DNA of 64,000 nt from Nocardioides marinus (GCF_013408145.1 NZ_JACBZI010000001.1:3114001-3178000); one strand, 5' to 3'; shown: positions 50,626 to 60,524, counted from the stretch's first letter. Numbers and translations are program-made. The notes: generated by a model not told the origin, from the letters alone.

Positions 50626-52025
50626 GAGGACCCCCGCCGGGACAGGGAGCCGACCAACAGGTCCTGCCAGCTGACGGCCTGGCTCTCCGGTGCATCCATC
50701 CTCCCCAGGACGAGCAGGGGACCGTCGGGACCGCTGACGACCCCCGTCCGCTGGTTGAGCACCACGGACCCGGGGAGAGAGGCGTAGGTGCTCTTCTCCG
50801 AGCGGCCACCGTCCTCGTAGGACCGAGTCGGTACGTCGTCGGGGCCGAGCTTGCCCAGGCGTGGGTTGTCCACCTTCTGGGTTGCCGGGTCGTAGGTGTC
50901 GCCGGGGAGCTTCGGGACGTTCTGCGATCCACGCACCGTGGTGCTGCTGCCAGGCGGCTCGGCACAGTAGGCGTTCAGGTTCGCGCGCTTGTCCGGGTTG
51001 CCCAACTGCTCGACCGGCTCGGCCTGCACGGACTTGACCGTGCCGGAGTACCCCTCCGAGGTGCACACGCCGCTGGAGTAGTCCAAGGCCACGTCGAAGT
51101 GCACGAAGCCGTCGCCCTGCACCACGTTGAAGGTGTTCTGGACGAGCCGGGGAAAGGCGACGAGGAAGACCCGCACGCCGTCCAGGCGCGCCTCGACGAT
51201 GTCGCCGACAGTCAGCAGGTCCTGCATGAGCAACGGTAGCTGCTGGTCGTTGTCCTTCACCAGGTCGATGACGTCGGGGAGGGTGGCCGACGTCTCCCGG
51301 ATGAGTGACCGGACCGAGTCATCGGCGGCTGCGACCTCGTCGGTCACCAGCTCCAGGTCCCGGGCCCACGCCTCGAGGGCGCGTGAGGTGTCTCGTTGGG
51401 TGCCGAGGACGGTGCGGCCGTTACTGAGGACCTCACGCGTGTCAGGCAGCGCGATGGTGAGGTCTTCGACGATGTTGTCGGTCTCCTCCACGATGGTCCT
51501 GAGCTCTGGGCCGAGCCCGCCCAGACCCTTGCCGACCTCGGCCACCACCGTCCGCAGCGCCCGCCTGTCCACCGACTCGACGAGCTCCTGCACGCTGAGC
51601 AGGACCCCGTCGAGACGCGGCGGGATGTCGGTCTCCCCACGCTCGATGACATCGCCGTCGGCCAGGAACGGTTCGCCGACCTGGTTCGGCTGCAGGTCGA
51701 CGTACTGCTCCCCGATCGCGGAGCGGTTCTCCACCACGGCTCGCACATCGCGGGGGACCTCGCTGTCCGGCTCGAGCGCCATGACGATCGAGACCCCGTC
51801 GTCGGTCAGCTCCACAGCGTCCACCCGGCCGACCGCCACGCCCCGGTAGGTCACCTCCGCGTTGGGGAAGATGCCTCCGGCGTGGGCGGTGGTGGCCCGC
51901 ACCTGGATGGGACGGTTCCACAGGTAGCGATCCAGCCCGACGTACTGGACGCCCACGATGGTGGTACCGAGCGAGGCGATCACCAGGAACACCAGGAGAC
52001 GCAGGCGGTAACGACCATGGCTCAT
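50622..52025 (-). CDS. mceF: Mce-family lipid-transport protein MceF
   Basis: 467 residues from the ATG at 52025. One N-terminal membrane helix, then the MlaD/Mce domain (about residues 40-115: ATTAHAGGIFPNAEVTYRGVAVGRVDAVELTDDGVSIVMALE). The long helical region (about 150-330) would form part of the hydrophobic needle that crosses the envelope. A Pro/Ser-rich tail follows. Sixth of six Mce proteins; the start overlaps the mceE stop as ATGA. Confidence 0.87.
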   Translation of the reverse strand: MSHGRYRLRLLVFLVIASLGTTIVGVQYVGLDRYLWNRPIQVRATTAHAGGIFPNAEVTYRGVAVGRVDAVELTDDGVSIVMALEPDSEVPRDVRAVVENRSAIGEQYVDLQPNQVGEPFLADGDVIERGETDIPPRLDGVLLSVQELVESVDRRALRTVVAEVGKGLGGLGPELRTIVEETDNIVEDLTIALPDTREVLSNGRTVLGTQRDTSRALEAWARDLELVTDEVAAADDSVRSLIRETSATLPDVIDLVKDNDQQLPLLMQDLLTVGDIVEARLDGVRVFLVAFPRLVQNTFNVVQGDGFVHFDVALDYSSGVCTSEGYSGTVKSVQAEPVEQLGNPDKRANLNAYCAEPPGSSTTVRGSQNVPKLPGDTYDPATQKVDNPRLGKLGPDDVPTRSYEDGGRSEKSTYASLPGSVVLNQRTGVVSGPDGPLLVLGRMDAPESQAVSWQDLLVGSLSRRGSS

Positions 52026-53188
52026 CGCCCCAGACCTCCAAGCCCTTCGAGCAGCTCGCGCCCGCCCATGACGTCGGGAGGCGGACTCGACTGCTTCGTG
52101 CGACCCGCTGATTCGGGTACCGGAGTGAGGGGTCCCCGCACACAGTTGGAGCCGAACTGGCCGCACTGGATGCGTGGCTCAGGGTCACCCAGCGCTGGTC
52201 CGGGCCCGAAGCCATCGCGCAGCAGCGCGGCGAGGTCGATCTCCAGCTCGCCCGACAGTTGCACGTAGTCCCCGGCGATCCCGCCGTAGATGTTGCGGGC
52301 GAACGGGTAGGTCAACAACGTGTCCAGGGTGTCGAAGAACGACGGTGCTGCCTTGGCGATCTCAGTGAGGATCGGGTCCAGCAGGCGCAGGTTGGCCACC
52401 GTGTCGGCCTTCGTGCGCCCGATGACCCGGCTCGCCACCTGACCGAGGCCGTCGAGCTCGGCGAGGGCTTGGGTCAGGGCGCGCCGCTGTCCCGCCAGCG
52501 CCTCGATGCCCGAGGGCAGCTCATCGAGGGCGCTCTCGACCACCCCGCGGTCAGCGGCCACGGTCCTGCTGAACTGGTCCAGGCCGTCGATGGCGCGCAC
52601 GATGTCGCCCCGACGGCCGTTGAGGGTGGCCACCACGGCGTCCAGGTCGCGCAGCCCGGTCCGCACAGTCTTCTCGCGGCCTTGCAGCGCCAGGTTCAGC
52701 TCGCGGGTCACGACCTCCAACTGGCCGATCCCGCCGCCGTTGAGCAGGGCCGATGCCCCGCTGAGGAGTGTCTCCACCTCCACTCCGGCGCCCGTCCTGG
52801 ACAGAGGAATGACCTCCCCCTCCCTCATCGCATCCGGCGGTCCGGCTGCAGGACTCTCGAGCTCGATGTACTTCTCGCCCAACAGGCTGGTCTGCTCGAT
52901 GCTGGCCGTGGCCTGTCGAGGGATCTCCGCGGCCGGTTCGATCGTCAGGACCGCTCGGGCCGCGTAGTCGTCGGCGAGCTCGACGGAGCTGACCACTCCC
53001 ACCTTGACGCCGTCGAGCTTCACCGTCGCCAGCGGGACCAGGTCCAGGACGTCGTCGAAGACCGCGGAGATCTCGTAGCCGTCCTGGACCCGCGACCCCG
53101 GTAGCCCCACGTCCTGGAGCTGGGGGGCCCGTGAGCATCCGCTGGTGGTCAGCGCGGCCACGACGGCGACCATCAGCCATCGTCTCAT
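52022..53188 (-). CDS. mceE: Mce-family lipoprotein MceE
   Basis: 388 residues. The lipobox TTSGC puts the lipidated Cys at residue 18, which is the hallmark of the fifth Mce protein. The Mce domain (GYEISAVFDDVLDLVPLATVKLDGVKVGVVSSVELADDYAARAVLTIE) is followed by helical sequence and a C-terminal tail with two cysteines (IQCGQFGSNCVRG). Overlaps both neighbours by four bases. Confidence 0.88.
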   Translation of the reverse strand: MRRWLMVAVVAALTTSGCSRAPQLQDVGLPGSRVQDGYEISAVFDDVLDLVPLATVKLDGVKVGVVSSVELADDYAARAVLTIEPAAEIPRQATASIEQTSLLGEKYIELESPAAGPPDAMREGEVIPLSRTGAGVEVETLLSGASALLNGGGIGQLEVVTRELNLALQGREKTVRTGLRDLDAVVATLNGRRGDIVRAIDGLDQFSRTVAADRGVVESALDELPSGIEALAGQRRALTQALAELDGLGQVASRVIGRTKADTVANLRLLDPILTEIAKAAPSFFDTLDTLLTYPFARNIYGGIAGDYVQLSGELEIDLAALLRDGFGPGPALGDPEPRIQCGQFGSNCVRGPLTPVPESAGRTKQSSPPPDVMGGRELLEGLGGLGR

Positions 53189-54339
53189 CGTCGTCCTCCC
53201 GAGCCTTCGACGACTCCGTCACCGAGCTCGGCGCCCTCACCGAGGGGCTGGGGCAGCCCCTGGAGCAACGGTTCCACCGGATCGACGAGCGTGTTGACGA
53301 TGGGGCACAGCCGACCCAGGCCGTTGCTGGAGATGAGCTGGCAGAGCACCAGGCTCGGGTCCGTCGTCAGGGTGCCGTTGACGGCGATGCGCGCGGTGAG
53401 CGCGGACGTCTGCGGGTCGAAGGTCCCGATGAAGTTCTGCAGCGTCACCGGCGCGAGGTTGAGTGTCTCGCGCAGGGCCTGCTCCTCCTTGAGGATGGTG
53501 CGGGTGACATCCAGGAGACCAGCCATGTTGCGCGTCAGCGCCGGACCGCTGTCCCTCACGAGCGAGCGGACCTCCTGCATCGCGACGGCAAGTCCATCCA
53601 CCGTTCCGACCAGAGCGTCACGTTGCGACGCCAGGCTGCCGGAGACTGCCTCCAGCGTGGAGGCCAGTCGGCGCACCGGGGCATCACTGGCTGCCAACGC
53701 CCGGGTCAGTTGAGCAAGATTGGTCAGGGTCGAGGCGAGGTCATTGCCGGTCCCCGAGGCAGTCGCGACGGCGCGGCTGAACTCGGTCACGGTGTCGTTG
53801 AGCCGCGAACCGTTGCCCTTCAAGGTCCGTGAACCCGCCTGGAGGAGATCGTTGAGGGCTCCGTCCCGGTTCGCCCCACGCGGGCCGAGTGCTGTGGACA
53901 GGTCCTGCACCTCTTCCAGGACCTCGTCGACCTCCACCGGGACAGCAGTGCGTTCCAAGGGGATCTCGCTGTCCGGCTCGAGCGCCGGGCCACCGCTGTA
54001 GACGGGCGTCAGCTCCAGCCGACGGTCGCTGACCAGCGTGGGGGCGACCACGACCGCCCGGGCCTGGGCTGGGATACGCAGGTCGTCGTCGACGGTGAAG
54101 CTCACCTGGACCGCGGTCCCTTGGGGCTCGAGGTCGGTGATCTCGCCGACCTTGACCCCCAGCACACTCACCTGGCTGCCCACGTACAGGCCGACGGTCC
54201 GTGGGAAGACGGCTCGGTACTCGGCGCCGCTGCCGGTCACGGCGGGGGCGGCTGCCACAGCTCCGGCGGTCGCGAGGACACCCACGACCAGCAACACGGC
54301 GATCCTGCGGCCTCGCGCCCACCGCTCCTCCATGCTCAC
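53185..54339 (-). CDS. mceD: Mce-family lipid-transport protein MceD
   Basis: 384 residues, GTG start at 54339 overlapping the mceC stop (GTGA). One N-terminal helix (AVLLVVGVLATAGAVAAAPAVTG), the Mce domain YRAVFPRTVGLYVGSQVSVLGVKVGEITDLEPQGTAVQVSFTVDDD, and a long coiled region. It is one subunit of the hexameric Mce assembly. Confidence 0.86.
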   Translation of the reverse strand: MSMEERWARGRRIAVLLVVGVLATAGAVAAAPAVTGSGAEYRAVFPRTVGLYVGSQVSVLGVKVGEITDLEPQGTAVQVSFTVDDDLRIPAQARAVVVAPTLVSDRRLELTPVYSGGPALEPDSEIPLERTAVPVEVDEVLEEVQDLSTALGPRGANRDGALNDLLQAGSRTLKGNGSRLNDTVTEFSRAVATASGTGNDLASTLTNLAQLTRALAASDAPVRRLASTLEAVSGSLASQRDALVGTVDGLAVAMQEVRSLVRDSGPALTRNMAGLLDVTRTILKEEQALRETLNLAPVTLQNFIGTFDPQTSALTARIAVNGTLTTDPSLVLCQLISSNGLGRLCPIVNTLVDPVEPLLQGLPQPLGEGAELGDGVVEGSGGRR

Positions 54340-55313
54340 CGGTCGGCTCCATCCTGCTGGGGGGGGTCGGGGAAGACCTGGGGGGTCAGGCCGAAGAGGG
54401 CGGCGTCGAACCAGCGACCGTTGCCCAGCACGGTCGTGTAGTAGCGCAACAGCGGGGCGTACAAGCGCACGCTCTCCTCCAGGTCGCCCTTGTTGCGGCG
54501 CAGCGTCGCAACCGTGGTCTGCAGCTCCTTCAGCGCAGGGCCGAGGTCTTCACGGGTGGCCCTCACGGTGGCTGTGATCTCCTGGGCCAGGCGCTGCGTG
54601 GCGTCGAGGAGTCGCTCGATGGCCAGGCGTCGCTGCTCCAAGACCGACAAGAAGGCGCCGGCGTCGCGGACCAAGGCGCTGATGGTCTGCGAGCGATCCG
54701 CCAAGATCCGGGTGACGGAAGCAGACTTGCGTACGAGGTTCTGCAGCTCCTGATCGCGCCGTGAGACCACGCGCGACAACGACGCCACACCGTCGAGCGC
54801 CTGCCGGGTCTGGGGCGAGGCGCCATTCAGCACCTCGGTGACGGCACGGAACGAGGTTGCAAGGACATCAGTGTCGATGTCCTGCACGCGCCGGGTGAGT
54901 CCACCGAGAACGGCTTGGAGGTCGAAGGGCACCTCGGTGCGCTCGATCGGCACCTTGCCGCCCTCGAGCTCGCCGGTTCCTGCGGACGTCAGGGCGATGT
55001 ACTCGGTGCCCAGCAGCGTCTCGACCTTCAGGGCAGCGCGGGTGGCGCCGCCCAGCTCGACGCCGTCGTCGACCTCGAGCGAGACGGCCACCACCTCGTC
55101 GGTGAGAGCGAGGTCCTTGACCGTTCCAACCTTCACCCCGGAGATCCTGACGGGGTCGCCTGTCTTCAGCCCGGCAGCATGAGCCAGTTCCACGACGATC
55201 TCTCTCTTCCCGAAGAGACCATTGATCCGGCCAGCCGACAGACCAGCACCCACCATGAGGGCAAGCGCCATGATGCCGACCAGACCGAACAGTGGCAGGT
55301 TCCTTCTCCTCAT
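54336..55313 (-). CDS. mceC: Mce-family lipid-transport protein MceC
   Basis: 325 residues from the ATG at 55313, which overlaps the mceB stop (ATGA); a GTG nine bases upstream is the alternative. N-terminal helix LFGLVGIMALALMVGAGLS, Mce domain IVVELAHAAGLKTGDPVRISGVKVGTVKDLALTDEVVAVSLEVDDG, then coiled-coil heptads such as TRILADRSQTISALVRDAGAFLSVLEQRR. Confidence 0.86.
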   Translation of the reverse strand: MRRRNLPLFGLVGIMALALMVGAGLSAGRINGLFGKREIVVELAHAAGLKTGDPVRISGVKVGTVKDLALTDEVVAVSLEVDDGVELGGATRAALKVETLLGTEYIALTSAGTGELEGGKVPIERTEVPFDLQAVLGGLTRRVQDIDTDVLATSFRAVTEVLNGASPQTRQALDGVASLSRVVSRRDQELQNLVRKSASVTRILADRSQTISALVRDAGAFLSVLEQRRLAIERLLDATQRLAQEITATVRATREDLGPALKELQTTVATLRRNKGDLEESVRLYAPLLRYYTTVLGNGRWFDAALFGLTPQVFPDPPQQDGADR

Positions 55314-56350
55314 GGCCGACACAGCGCTTCGTTGTTGCGGAGTCCAGGTGCCGTGATGGACGGCGTGTTCGGCAGTGTCAAGGTGATGTCCAGTTGGCAG
55401 ACGAAGAAGTTGAGGTAGCCGCCGTAGCTTGCGGCCCGGGTGAAGGAGTTGAGCTTGATCGGGAGCAGGTCCACCAGCTCCTGCAATTGGTCCTTGGTGT
55501 CGGCGAAGGCCGATGCAGCCGCACGCAGCGACGCGATGTCTCGAGTGAGTGGAGGACGTGCCTCTTGGAGCAGGTCCGCAGTGGACGCGCTGAGGTCCGC
55601 GATCCCGTCGAGGGCCCCCGCGATCACGAGGCGGTCCTCTGCGAGGCCGGAGGACAATCGGCCCAGCTGGTCGACCAGGGCCCGCAGGCCGTCACCGCGA
55701 TCGTCCACGGTGTCCAGCACCACGTTCAGGTTGTCGATCACGCGGCCGATCACCACGTCGCGCTCAGCGAGATCCTGGGTCAGGGTGGCCGTGTTGGCGA
55801 CCAGCGACGCGACGGTTCCGCCCTCACCCTGCAGCGTGCGCACCACCTGGAGGGCCAACTGGTTCACCTGCTCCGGGTCGAGGACGTTGAAGATCGGTCG
55901 GAAACCGTCGAGCAGGACGGTCAGGTCGAGGGCCGCCTTCGTCCTGCCCAGCGGGATGGTCCCGCCCGGCTGCAGCAGGTCGTCCGCCGCGGTGCCTGGC
56001 GTGACGACCAGGCTCAGGTATCGGGCTCCGACCAGATCGCGATAGCGCAGCTCGGCGCGCGTCTGCAGGGGCAACTGCACTGATTCGTCGACCGTGAACT
56101 CGACCACGGCACGTTGGTCGACGTCGAGCGCCACGTCAAGGACCCGGCCCACCCGGACGCCGGACATCCTCACCTCGTCGCCGGGAACCACCCGGGTGGC
56201 GTCGGCGAACACGGCACGGTAGGGCACTGGGTCTCTCGGATTGGTGCCGGCGATGGTGGAGAACAGGATGCCGGTCGTCCCCAAGGTCAGGGCGAGGAAG
56301 CCGATCAGTCCCAGGGTCGATGCCGGCGGTCTCCGGAAGCGGGGTCTCAC
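55310..56350 (-). CDS. mceB: Mce-family lipid-transport protein MceB
   Basis: 346 residues, GTG start overlapping the mceA stop (GTGA). N-terminal helix (LGLIGFLALTLGTTGILFS), the Mce domain YRAVFADATRVVPGDEVRMSGVRVGRVLDVALDVDQRAVVEFTVDES, and the mceB-type end YGGYLNFFVCQLDITLTLP, which contains one of the conserved C-terminal cysteines. Confidence 0.87.
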   Translation of the reverse strand: MRPRFRRPPASTLGLIGFLALTLGTTGILFSTIAGTNPRDPVPYRAVFADATRVVPGDEVRMSGVRVGRVLDVALDVDQRAVVEFTVDESVQLPLQTRAELRYRDLVGARYLSLVVTPGTAADDLLQPGGTIPLGRTKAALDLTVLLDGFRPIFNVLDPEQVNQLALQVVRTLQGEGGTVASLVANTATLTQDLAERDVVIGRVIDNLNVVLDTVDDRGDGLRALVDQLGRLSSGLAEDRLVIAGALDGIADLSASTADLLQEARPPLTRDIASLRAAASAFADTKDQLQELVDLLPIKLNSFTRAASYGGYLNFFVCQLDITLTLPNTPSITAPGLRNNEALCRP

Positions 56351-57723
56351 TGGTCCTCCTTCGTCCGCAGGCCGGAGGTGACGTTCGCCACCATGTCGAA
56401 GAAGGGCGAGAGCAGGCCGTCGCTGGTCTCTGCGCTGCTCTCGGGGAGTGGGAGGTCGAGGCTGTCCAGGAGGCCTTCGGGAAGATCGAGGCCGGGGAGA
56501 GGATCGCGCTCGCCGTCCTGCTCCTGCTCCTGCTCCTGCTGCTGCCCCGTATCAAGCGGAGTAGCGGGGAGTCCGAGCAGTCCGCGATAGGAACCGATCA
56601 ACGCCAACGCCGGCGCGGGGATGTCCGCGTTGGGTGTGCCCCCGATCGCCTCGTCGGTCACGACCGGACACGATGGCCCGAAGGCCTTGAGGTCCTCCAG
56701 GAGCTTGGCCTGCAGGGGCTCGTTGGGAGCGAAGCCTCGGGCATACACGCCGCGGGTCTGGCCGAGACGCAGCCGTCCGCGGATGACGAACGGGCCGTCG
56801 TCACCCCCGAAGACGTCGTAGATGCGCTGGATGGCCAGCTTGGCGCCGTTGAAGACGCAGTCGAACTCCGGGGAGTACTCCTCCAGCAGCGCCAACGTCG
56901 GACGAAGACTCTCCATCAGACCTACCAGCGTCTCCTCGTTCTCCTCCAGCAGGACCCGCACCCGCCCGGAGACGTCGCTGGTTCCGCGGAGCGAGGCCGC
57001 CACATCGCCGATCTCGTCCCGCACGGTGCTGATCGTGGTGACCGCGTCCCCGGTGATGCCGAGCAGACGCGGAGCCACTCGTGCGTAGACGGCCGCCACG
57101 TCCGCCAGCAGCGTGAGATCCGCCTCGAGATCGGGAAGGAACGTGCGGGCGCTGCCGGCGTACGCGGCCACCGAGTCCAGGGTCCGGCCCAGGTCGGCTC
57201 CGTTGCCGGCGAGGGCGAAGGCGAGGCTCGACGTCGCAGCGTTGAGATCCGCCGGCCTGACGGTGCGCAGGAGCGGGTCGAGGGAGTCGAACACCTCTTG
57301 GAGGCGGACCGAACGACGAGTCGTGTCCTGGGCGATGACCGTGCCGGCGCGGATGGAGTCGTCGGCGCCCTGGGGCACGAGCTCGACGTACTTCTCACCG
57401 AACAGGGTCTTGGGCACCAGCCTGGCCGTGACGTCGGCGGGCACCTTCGCGGCGAGCTCCCGGTCGAGGGCGACGGACAGCAGGACATCACCCTCCGCAG
57501 TGGGTGACAGCTCCTTGACCTCGCCCACCCGAACGCCGTTGACCTTGACGTCCGCCTGCCGGTCCAGCTGCTCCTCGGCCCTCTCCAGTCGGACCTCCAC
57601 CATGACGGTGTCGGCGAAGACCTTCTGGTAGCTGGCGAACGTCAGGCCGACTCCGGCGACCCCCATGGACAGGGCCAGGAGTCCGAGCAGCGGGTAGCGG
57701 ATCGAGCCTCGGGAGTTGCTCAT
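56347..57723 (-). CDS. mceA: Mce-family lipid-transport protein MceA
   Basis: 458 residues from the ATG at 57723, overlapping the yrbEB stop. N-terminal helix, the Mce domain VMVEVRLERAEEQLDRQADVKVNGVRVGEVKELSPTAEGDVLLSVALD, a helical region and the mceA-type C-terminal half (YSPEFDCVFNGAKLAIQRIYDVFGGDDGPFVIRGRL). A Gln-Glu repeat (QQQEQEQEQDGE) is encoded by a repeated CTGCTC hexamer. First of the six substrate-channel subunits. Confidence 0.88.
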   Translation of the reverse strand: MSNSRGSIRYPLLGLLALSMGVAGVGLTFASYQKVFADTVMVEVRLERAEEQLDRQADVKVNGVRVGEVKELSPTAEGDVLLSVALDRELAAKVPADVTARLVPKTLFGEKYVELVPQGADDSIRAGTVIAQDTTRRSVRLQEVFDSLDPLLRTVRPADLNAATSSLAFALAGNGADLGRTLDSVAAYAGSARTFLPDLEADLTLLADVAAVYARVAPRLLGITGDAVTTISTVRDEIGDVAASLRGTSDVSGRVRVLLEENEETLVGLMESLRPTLALLEEYSPEFDCVFNGAKLAIQRIYDVFGGDDGPFVIRGRLRLGQTRGVYARGFAPNEPLQAKLLEDLKAFGPSCPVVTDEAIGGTPNADIPAPALALIGSYRGLLGLPATPLDTGQQQEQEQEQDGERDPLPGLDLPEGLLDSLDLPLPESSAETSDGLLSPFFDMVANVTSGLRTKEDQ

Positions 57724-58574
57724 CCGGCGATCCTGACGGTGGTCGTCGATCCCCAGATGGCCATGCTGAGAAGGAAGTCGAGCACGACGATGGCGACGAT
57801 GGCGAAGCGGACCGAGCGTCCCACGGACATCCCCACGCCCGCAGGTCCACCTGAGGCGGTGAAGCCGTACCAACAGTGCACGAGGATGACCATCACCGCG
57901 AAGACCAGGACCTTAAAGACCGACCAGGCGATGTCCTCGGGCGGGAGGAACAGGTGGAAGTAGTGGTCATAGGTTCCCTCGGACTGGCCGTAGACCAGCG
58001 TCACCACCGATCGTGTGCTCAGGTACGACGCGAGGAGGCCAACGAAGTACAGCGGGACCACCGCCAGCATCCCGGCCCACACGCGGGAGGCGACGAGGAA
58101 CGGGATCGGGGAGACTGCCATCACCTCGAGAGCGTCGATCTCCTCCGAGATCCTCATCGCTCCGAGCTGCGCGGTGAACCCGCAGCCCACCGTCGCCGAG
58201 AGTGCGACGCCGGCGACCAGCGGCGAGATCTCCCGGGTGTTGAAGTAGGCCGAGATGAAGCCCGTCAGGGCGGAGGCTCCGATCTGGTCCAGCCCCTCGT
58301 AGCCTTGGAGACCGACCTCGATGCCGGTGAAGAAGGACATCGCCACCACGACACCCACGCTCCCGCCCAGAGCCGCCAGAGCGCCTCTGCCCAGTGCGAC
58401 GTCTCCCACCAGGCGGAGGGTCTCCATGCGATAGCGCGTGATGGAGAGGGGCATGGCACGCACGACCGCCCAGGTGAAGGATGTCAGTCTTCCCAGCTCG
58501 TCCAGTCCTCCGATCGCTCGGCGTGCGACTCGGGGGATGCCTGGTCTCGAGCGAGCAGGAGCAGCGCTGACCAT
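57720..58574 (-). CDS. MlaE/YrbE-type permease, second of pair
   Basis: 284 residues. The permease domain has five or six membrane helices and the MlaE signature EIDALEVMAVSPIPFLVASRVWAGMLAVVPLYF, with EISPLVAGVALSATVGCGFTAQLGAMRISEEI before it. It is the YrbEB-type half of the ABC permease feeding the Mce needle. It lies three bases after the first permease gene and overlaps mceA. Confidence 0.92.
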   Translation of the reverse strand: MVSAAPARSRPGIPRVARRAIGGLDELGRLTSFTWAVVRAMPLSITRYRMETLRLVGDVALGRGALAALGGSVGVVVAMSFFTGIEVGLQGYEGLDQIGASALTGFISAYFNTREISPLVAGVALSATVGCGFTAQLGAMRISEEIDALEVMAVSPIPFLVASRVWAGMLAVVPLYFVGLLASYLSTRSVVTLVYGQSEGTYDHYFHLFLPPEDIAWSVFKVLVFAVMVILVHCWYGFTASGGPAGVGMSVGRSVRFAIVAIVVLDFLLSMAIWGSTTTVRIAG

Positions 58575-58577
58575 GGG

Positions 58578-59351
58578 TCATCGACCTCTCGGGGGCACGA
58601 TCTCGGTGTACACGGCTGTGATCAGGAAATTGACGGAGAACAGCAACAGGAAGGTCTGCACCACCGCGGCGTTGACCGCATCACCGACGCCCTGGGGCCC
58701 CCCACTGGCGGTGAGGCCCTTGTAGGAAGCCACCACACCCGCGATCAGGCCGAAGATCGCCGCCTTGAGAGCTCCGACGTAGAGGTCGCTGGACTGAGCC
58801 AGCGTGGCGAATCCGGCGAAGTACGAGCCTGCGCTGCTGCCCTGTAGTCCCACGCTGAAGAAGTACCCGCCCACGATGCCGACGAAGGCAACGAAGCCGT
58901 TGAGCAGCACCGCCACCGTGATGGCCGCGAGCACCCGGGGCACCACCAGGCGTTGGACGGGGTCGATCCCGAGGACTTCGAGGGCATCGATCTCCTCTCG
59001 GACCCTTCGGGCTCCCAGGTCGGAGCAGATCGCGGTCCCGGCCGCACCGGCGACGAGGAGCGCGGTGGCGATCGGCGCCGCCTCCCGGATGATGGCCAAT
59101 GCGGAGGCTGCACCGGTGTAGGACTGCGCCCCCAGCTGTCTGGTGAGGCTGCCCAGTTGCAGGGCGATGACCGCACCGAAGGGGATGGCCACCAAGGCGG
59201 TGGGCAGGGTGGTGACTCGCGCCACGAACCACGTCTGGTCGACGTACTCCCGTGCGGCGAAGGGGCGTCGGAAGGTGGCACGGGCGACGTCCACGAACAT
59301 GGCGAACAGCCCTCCGGCGCCGGCGAGCGGCGCCAGCACGAGGTGCGTCAC
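58578..59351 (-). CDS. MlaE/YrbE-type permease, first of pair
   Basis: 257 residues from the GTG at 59351 (VTHLVLAPLAGAGG); a longer in-frame start reaches 59456 and is less likely. The MlaE signature EEIDALEVLGIDPVQRLVVPRVLAAITVAVLLNGFVAFVGIVGGYF is clear, as is APIATALLVAGAAGTAICSDLGARRVR. It should pair with the next gene product to form the inner-membrane permease. The ATPase (MlaF/Mkl) is not in the window. Confidence 0.9.
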   Translation of the reverse strand: MTHLVLAPLAGAGGLFAMFVDVARATFRRPFAAREYVDQTWFVARVTTLPTALVAIPFGAVIALQLGSLTRQLGAQSYTGAASALAIIREAAPIATALLVAGAAGTAICSDLGARRVREEIDALEVLGIDPVQRLVVPRVLAAITVAVLLNGFVAFVGIVGGYFFSVGLQGSSAGSYFAGFATLAQSSDLYVGALKAAIFGLIAGVVASYKGLTASGGPQGVGDAVNAAVVQTFLLLFSVNFLITAVYTEIVPPRGR

Positions 59352-59480
59352 CGGTCCCACCGCGCCGGCTCGACGCCACGGAGCGTGGCAGTCATCGCCG
59401 GCGAGACCAGGCCAGGTCCCCCCACGGGGCCCGCCAGCAGCGGGACCGTCCCCCACCGGCGAGCGTCCATCGGCTCGCCG

Positions 59481-60524
59481 TCATCGCGCGACAAGGTGGT
59501 CACCGGCCTCGTCCGCCGCCGGCCTGCGGCTGATGTGTCGACAGATCGCGTCGGCCACCTCGTCGGCTCGCTCCAGGGTGAGCATGTGCCCCGCGCCCTC
59601 GAAGGTCGTCAGCTCGGCCTGGGGCAGTGCCCTCGCGATCCGCATGCTGTGGGACACCGGCGTCAGCCGGTCCTCGGTTCCGACCAGGATCGTGGTGGGG
59701 GTGTCCATCAGTGCGCGCAGACCGGGAGTGCCGTCATGCAGCGCCAGCCCGGCGTAGAACGCCGAGACGACCCCGAGCGGAACGTCCTGGACCACCGCTA
59801 GCATCTCGTCCACGAGATGGGCAGGGGCTCCTCGTCCGAAGCACAGCGCTCGGATGGCGAGCCACAGCTCTGGGGCGAGAGCGTCGTGTCGTTCTGCCCA
59901 GGACTCGAGGCGACCGAGCATCGCCATGACACTGGGTCCCAGGACGCGTACGCCGACTCCCAAGGGGCCTGGGAGGCCGAAGTCCGACTTGGACAACTCC
60001 CCGGCGCTGGAGCTGACGATCACGACACCGTCCACGCGTTCGACCACGAGAGCAGGCCGTTGCTCAGCCAGGTGCATGAGGGTCATGCCCCCCATCGAGT
60101 GACCCGCGAGCACCAGCCGCCCCTCCGGCGCCACCGTGTCCACGACGGCGGCGAGATCCGCCCCGAGCTGGTCGAGCGTGCAACTCTCCGCGAGGCCACG
60201 GTCCGACCGGCCGTGGCCGCGATGGTCGTAGGCGACGACACGTGCATGCTGACTGAGCACGGCGATCTGTCGTGACCACAGGCGCGACGACAGGGTCCAC
60301 CCGTGCAGCAGCACGACAGTGACGGGGGCGTGAGGGTCACCCCACTCGTTGACCGCCAGCCGCGCTCCGTCGGGCGCGTGGACGAAGGACTGCCTCACAG
60401 GACGACCAGCGCCGTTGCTCACGAGATCCCTGTCCGGCTGCGTCCTGGCCCGGAGCACCTTGCCGCGCGCCGCACGATGTGCCACCGCGATCCCCAAGCC
60501 GGCGAGAGCCACCTGCGTCTTCAC
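59481..60524 (-). CDS. Alpha/beta hydrolase
   Basis: 347 residues. The nucleophile elbow is LAGHSMGGMTLMHLAEQ (GHSMG). The oxyanion HG is in VVLLHGWTLSSRLW, with VVAYDHRGHGRSDRG before it. The acid is in LVGTEDRLTPVSHSMRIA and the late His in EGAGHMLTLERADEV. It begins MKTQVALAGLGIAVAHRAARGKVL, perhaps a membrane-tethering helix. The 129-base gap to the first permease gene makes it the probable first gene of the mce operon. It may process an ester lipid imported by the system; that is inferred from context only. Confidence 0.87.
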   Translation of the reverse strand: MKTQVALAGLGIAVAHRAARGKVLRARTQPDRDLVSNGAGRPVRQSFVHAPDGARLAVNEWGDPHAPVTVVLLHGWTLSSRLWSRQIAVLSQHARVVAYDHRGHGRSDRGLAESCTLDQLGADLAAVVDTVAPEGRLVLAGHSMGGMTLMHLAEQRPALVVERVDGVVIVSSSAGELSKSDFGLPGPLGVGVRVLGPSVMAMLGRLESWAERHDALAPELWLAIRALCFGRGAPAHLVDEMLAVVQDVPLGVVSAFYAGLALHDGTPGLRALMDTPTTILVGTEDRLTPVSHSMRIARALPQAELTTFEGAGHMLTLERADEVADAICRHISRRPAADEAGDHLVAR

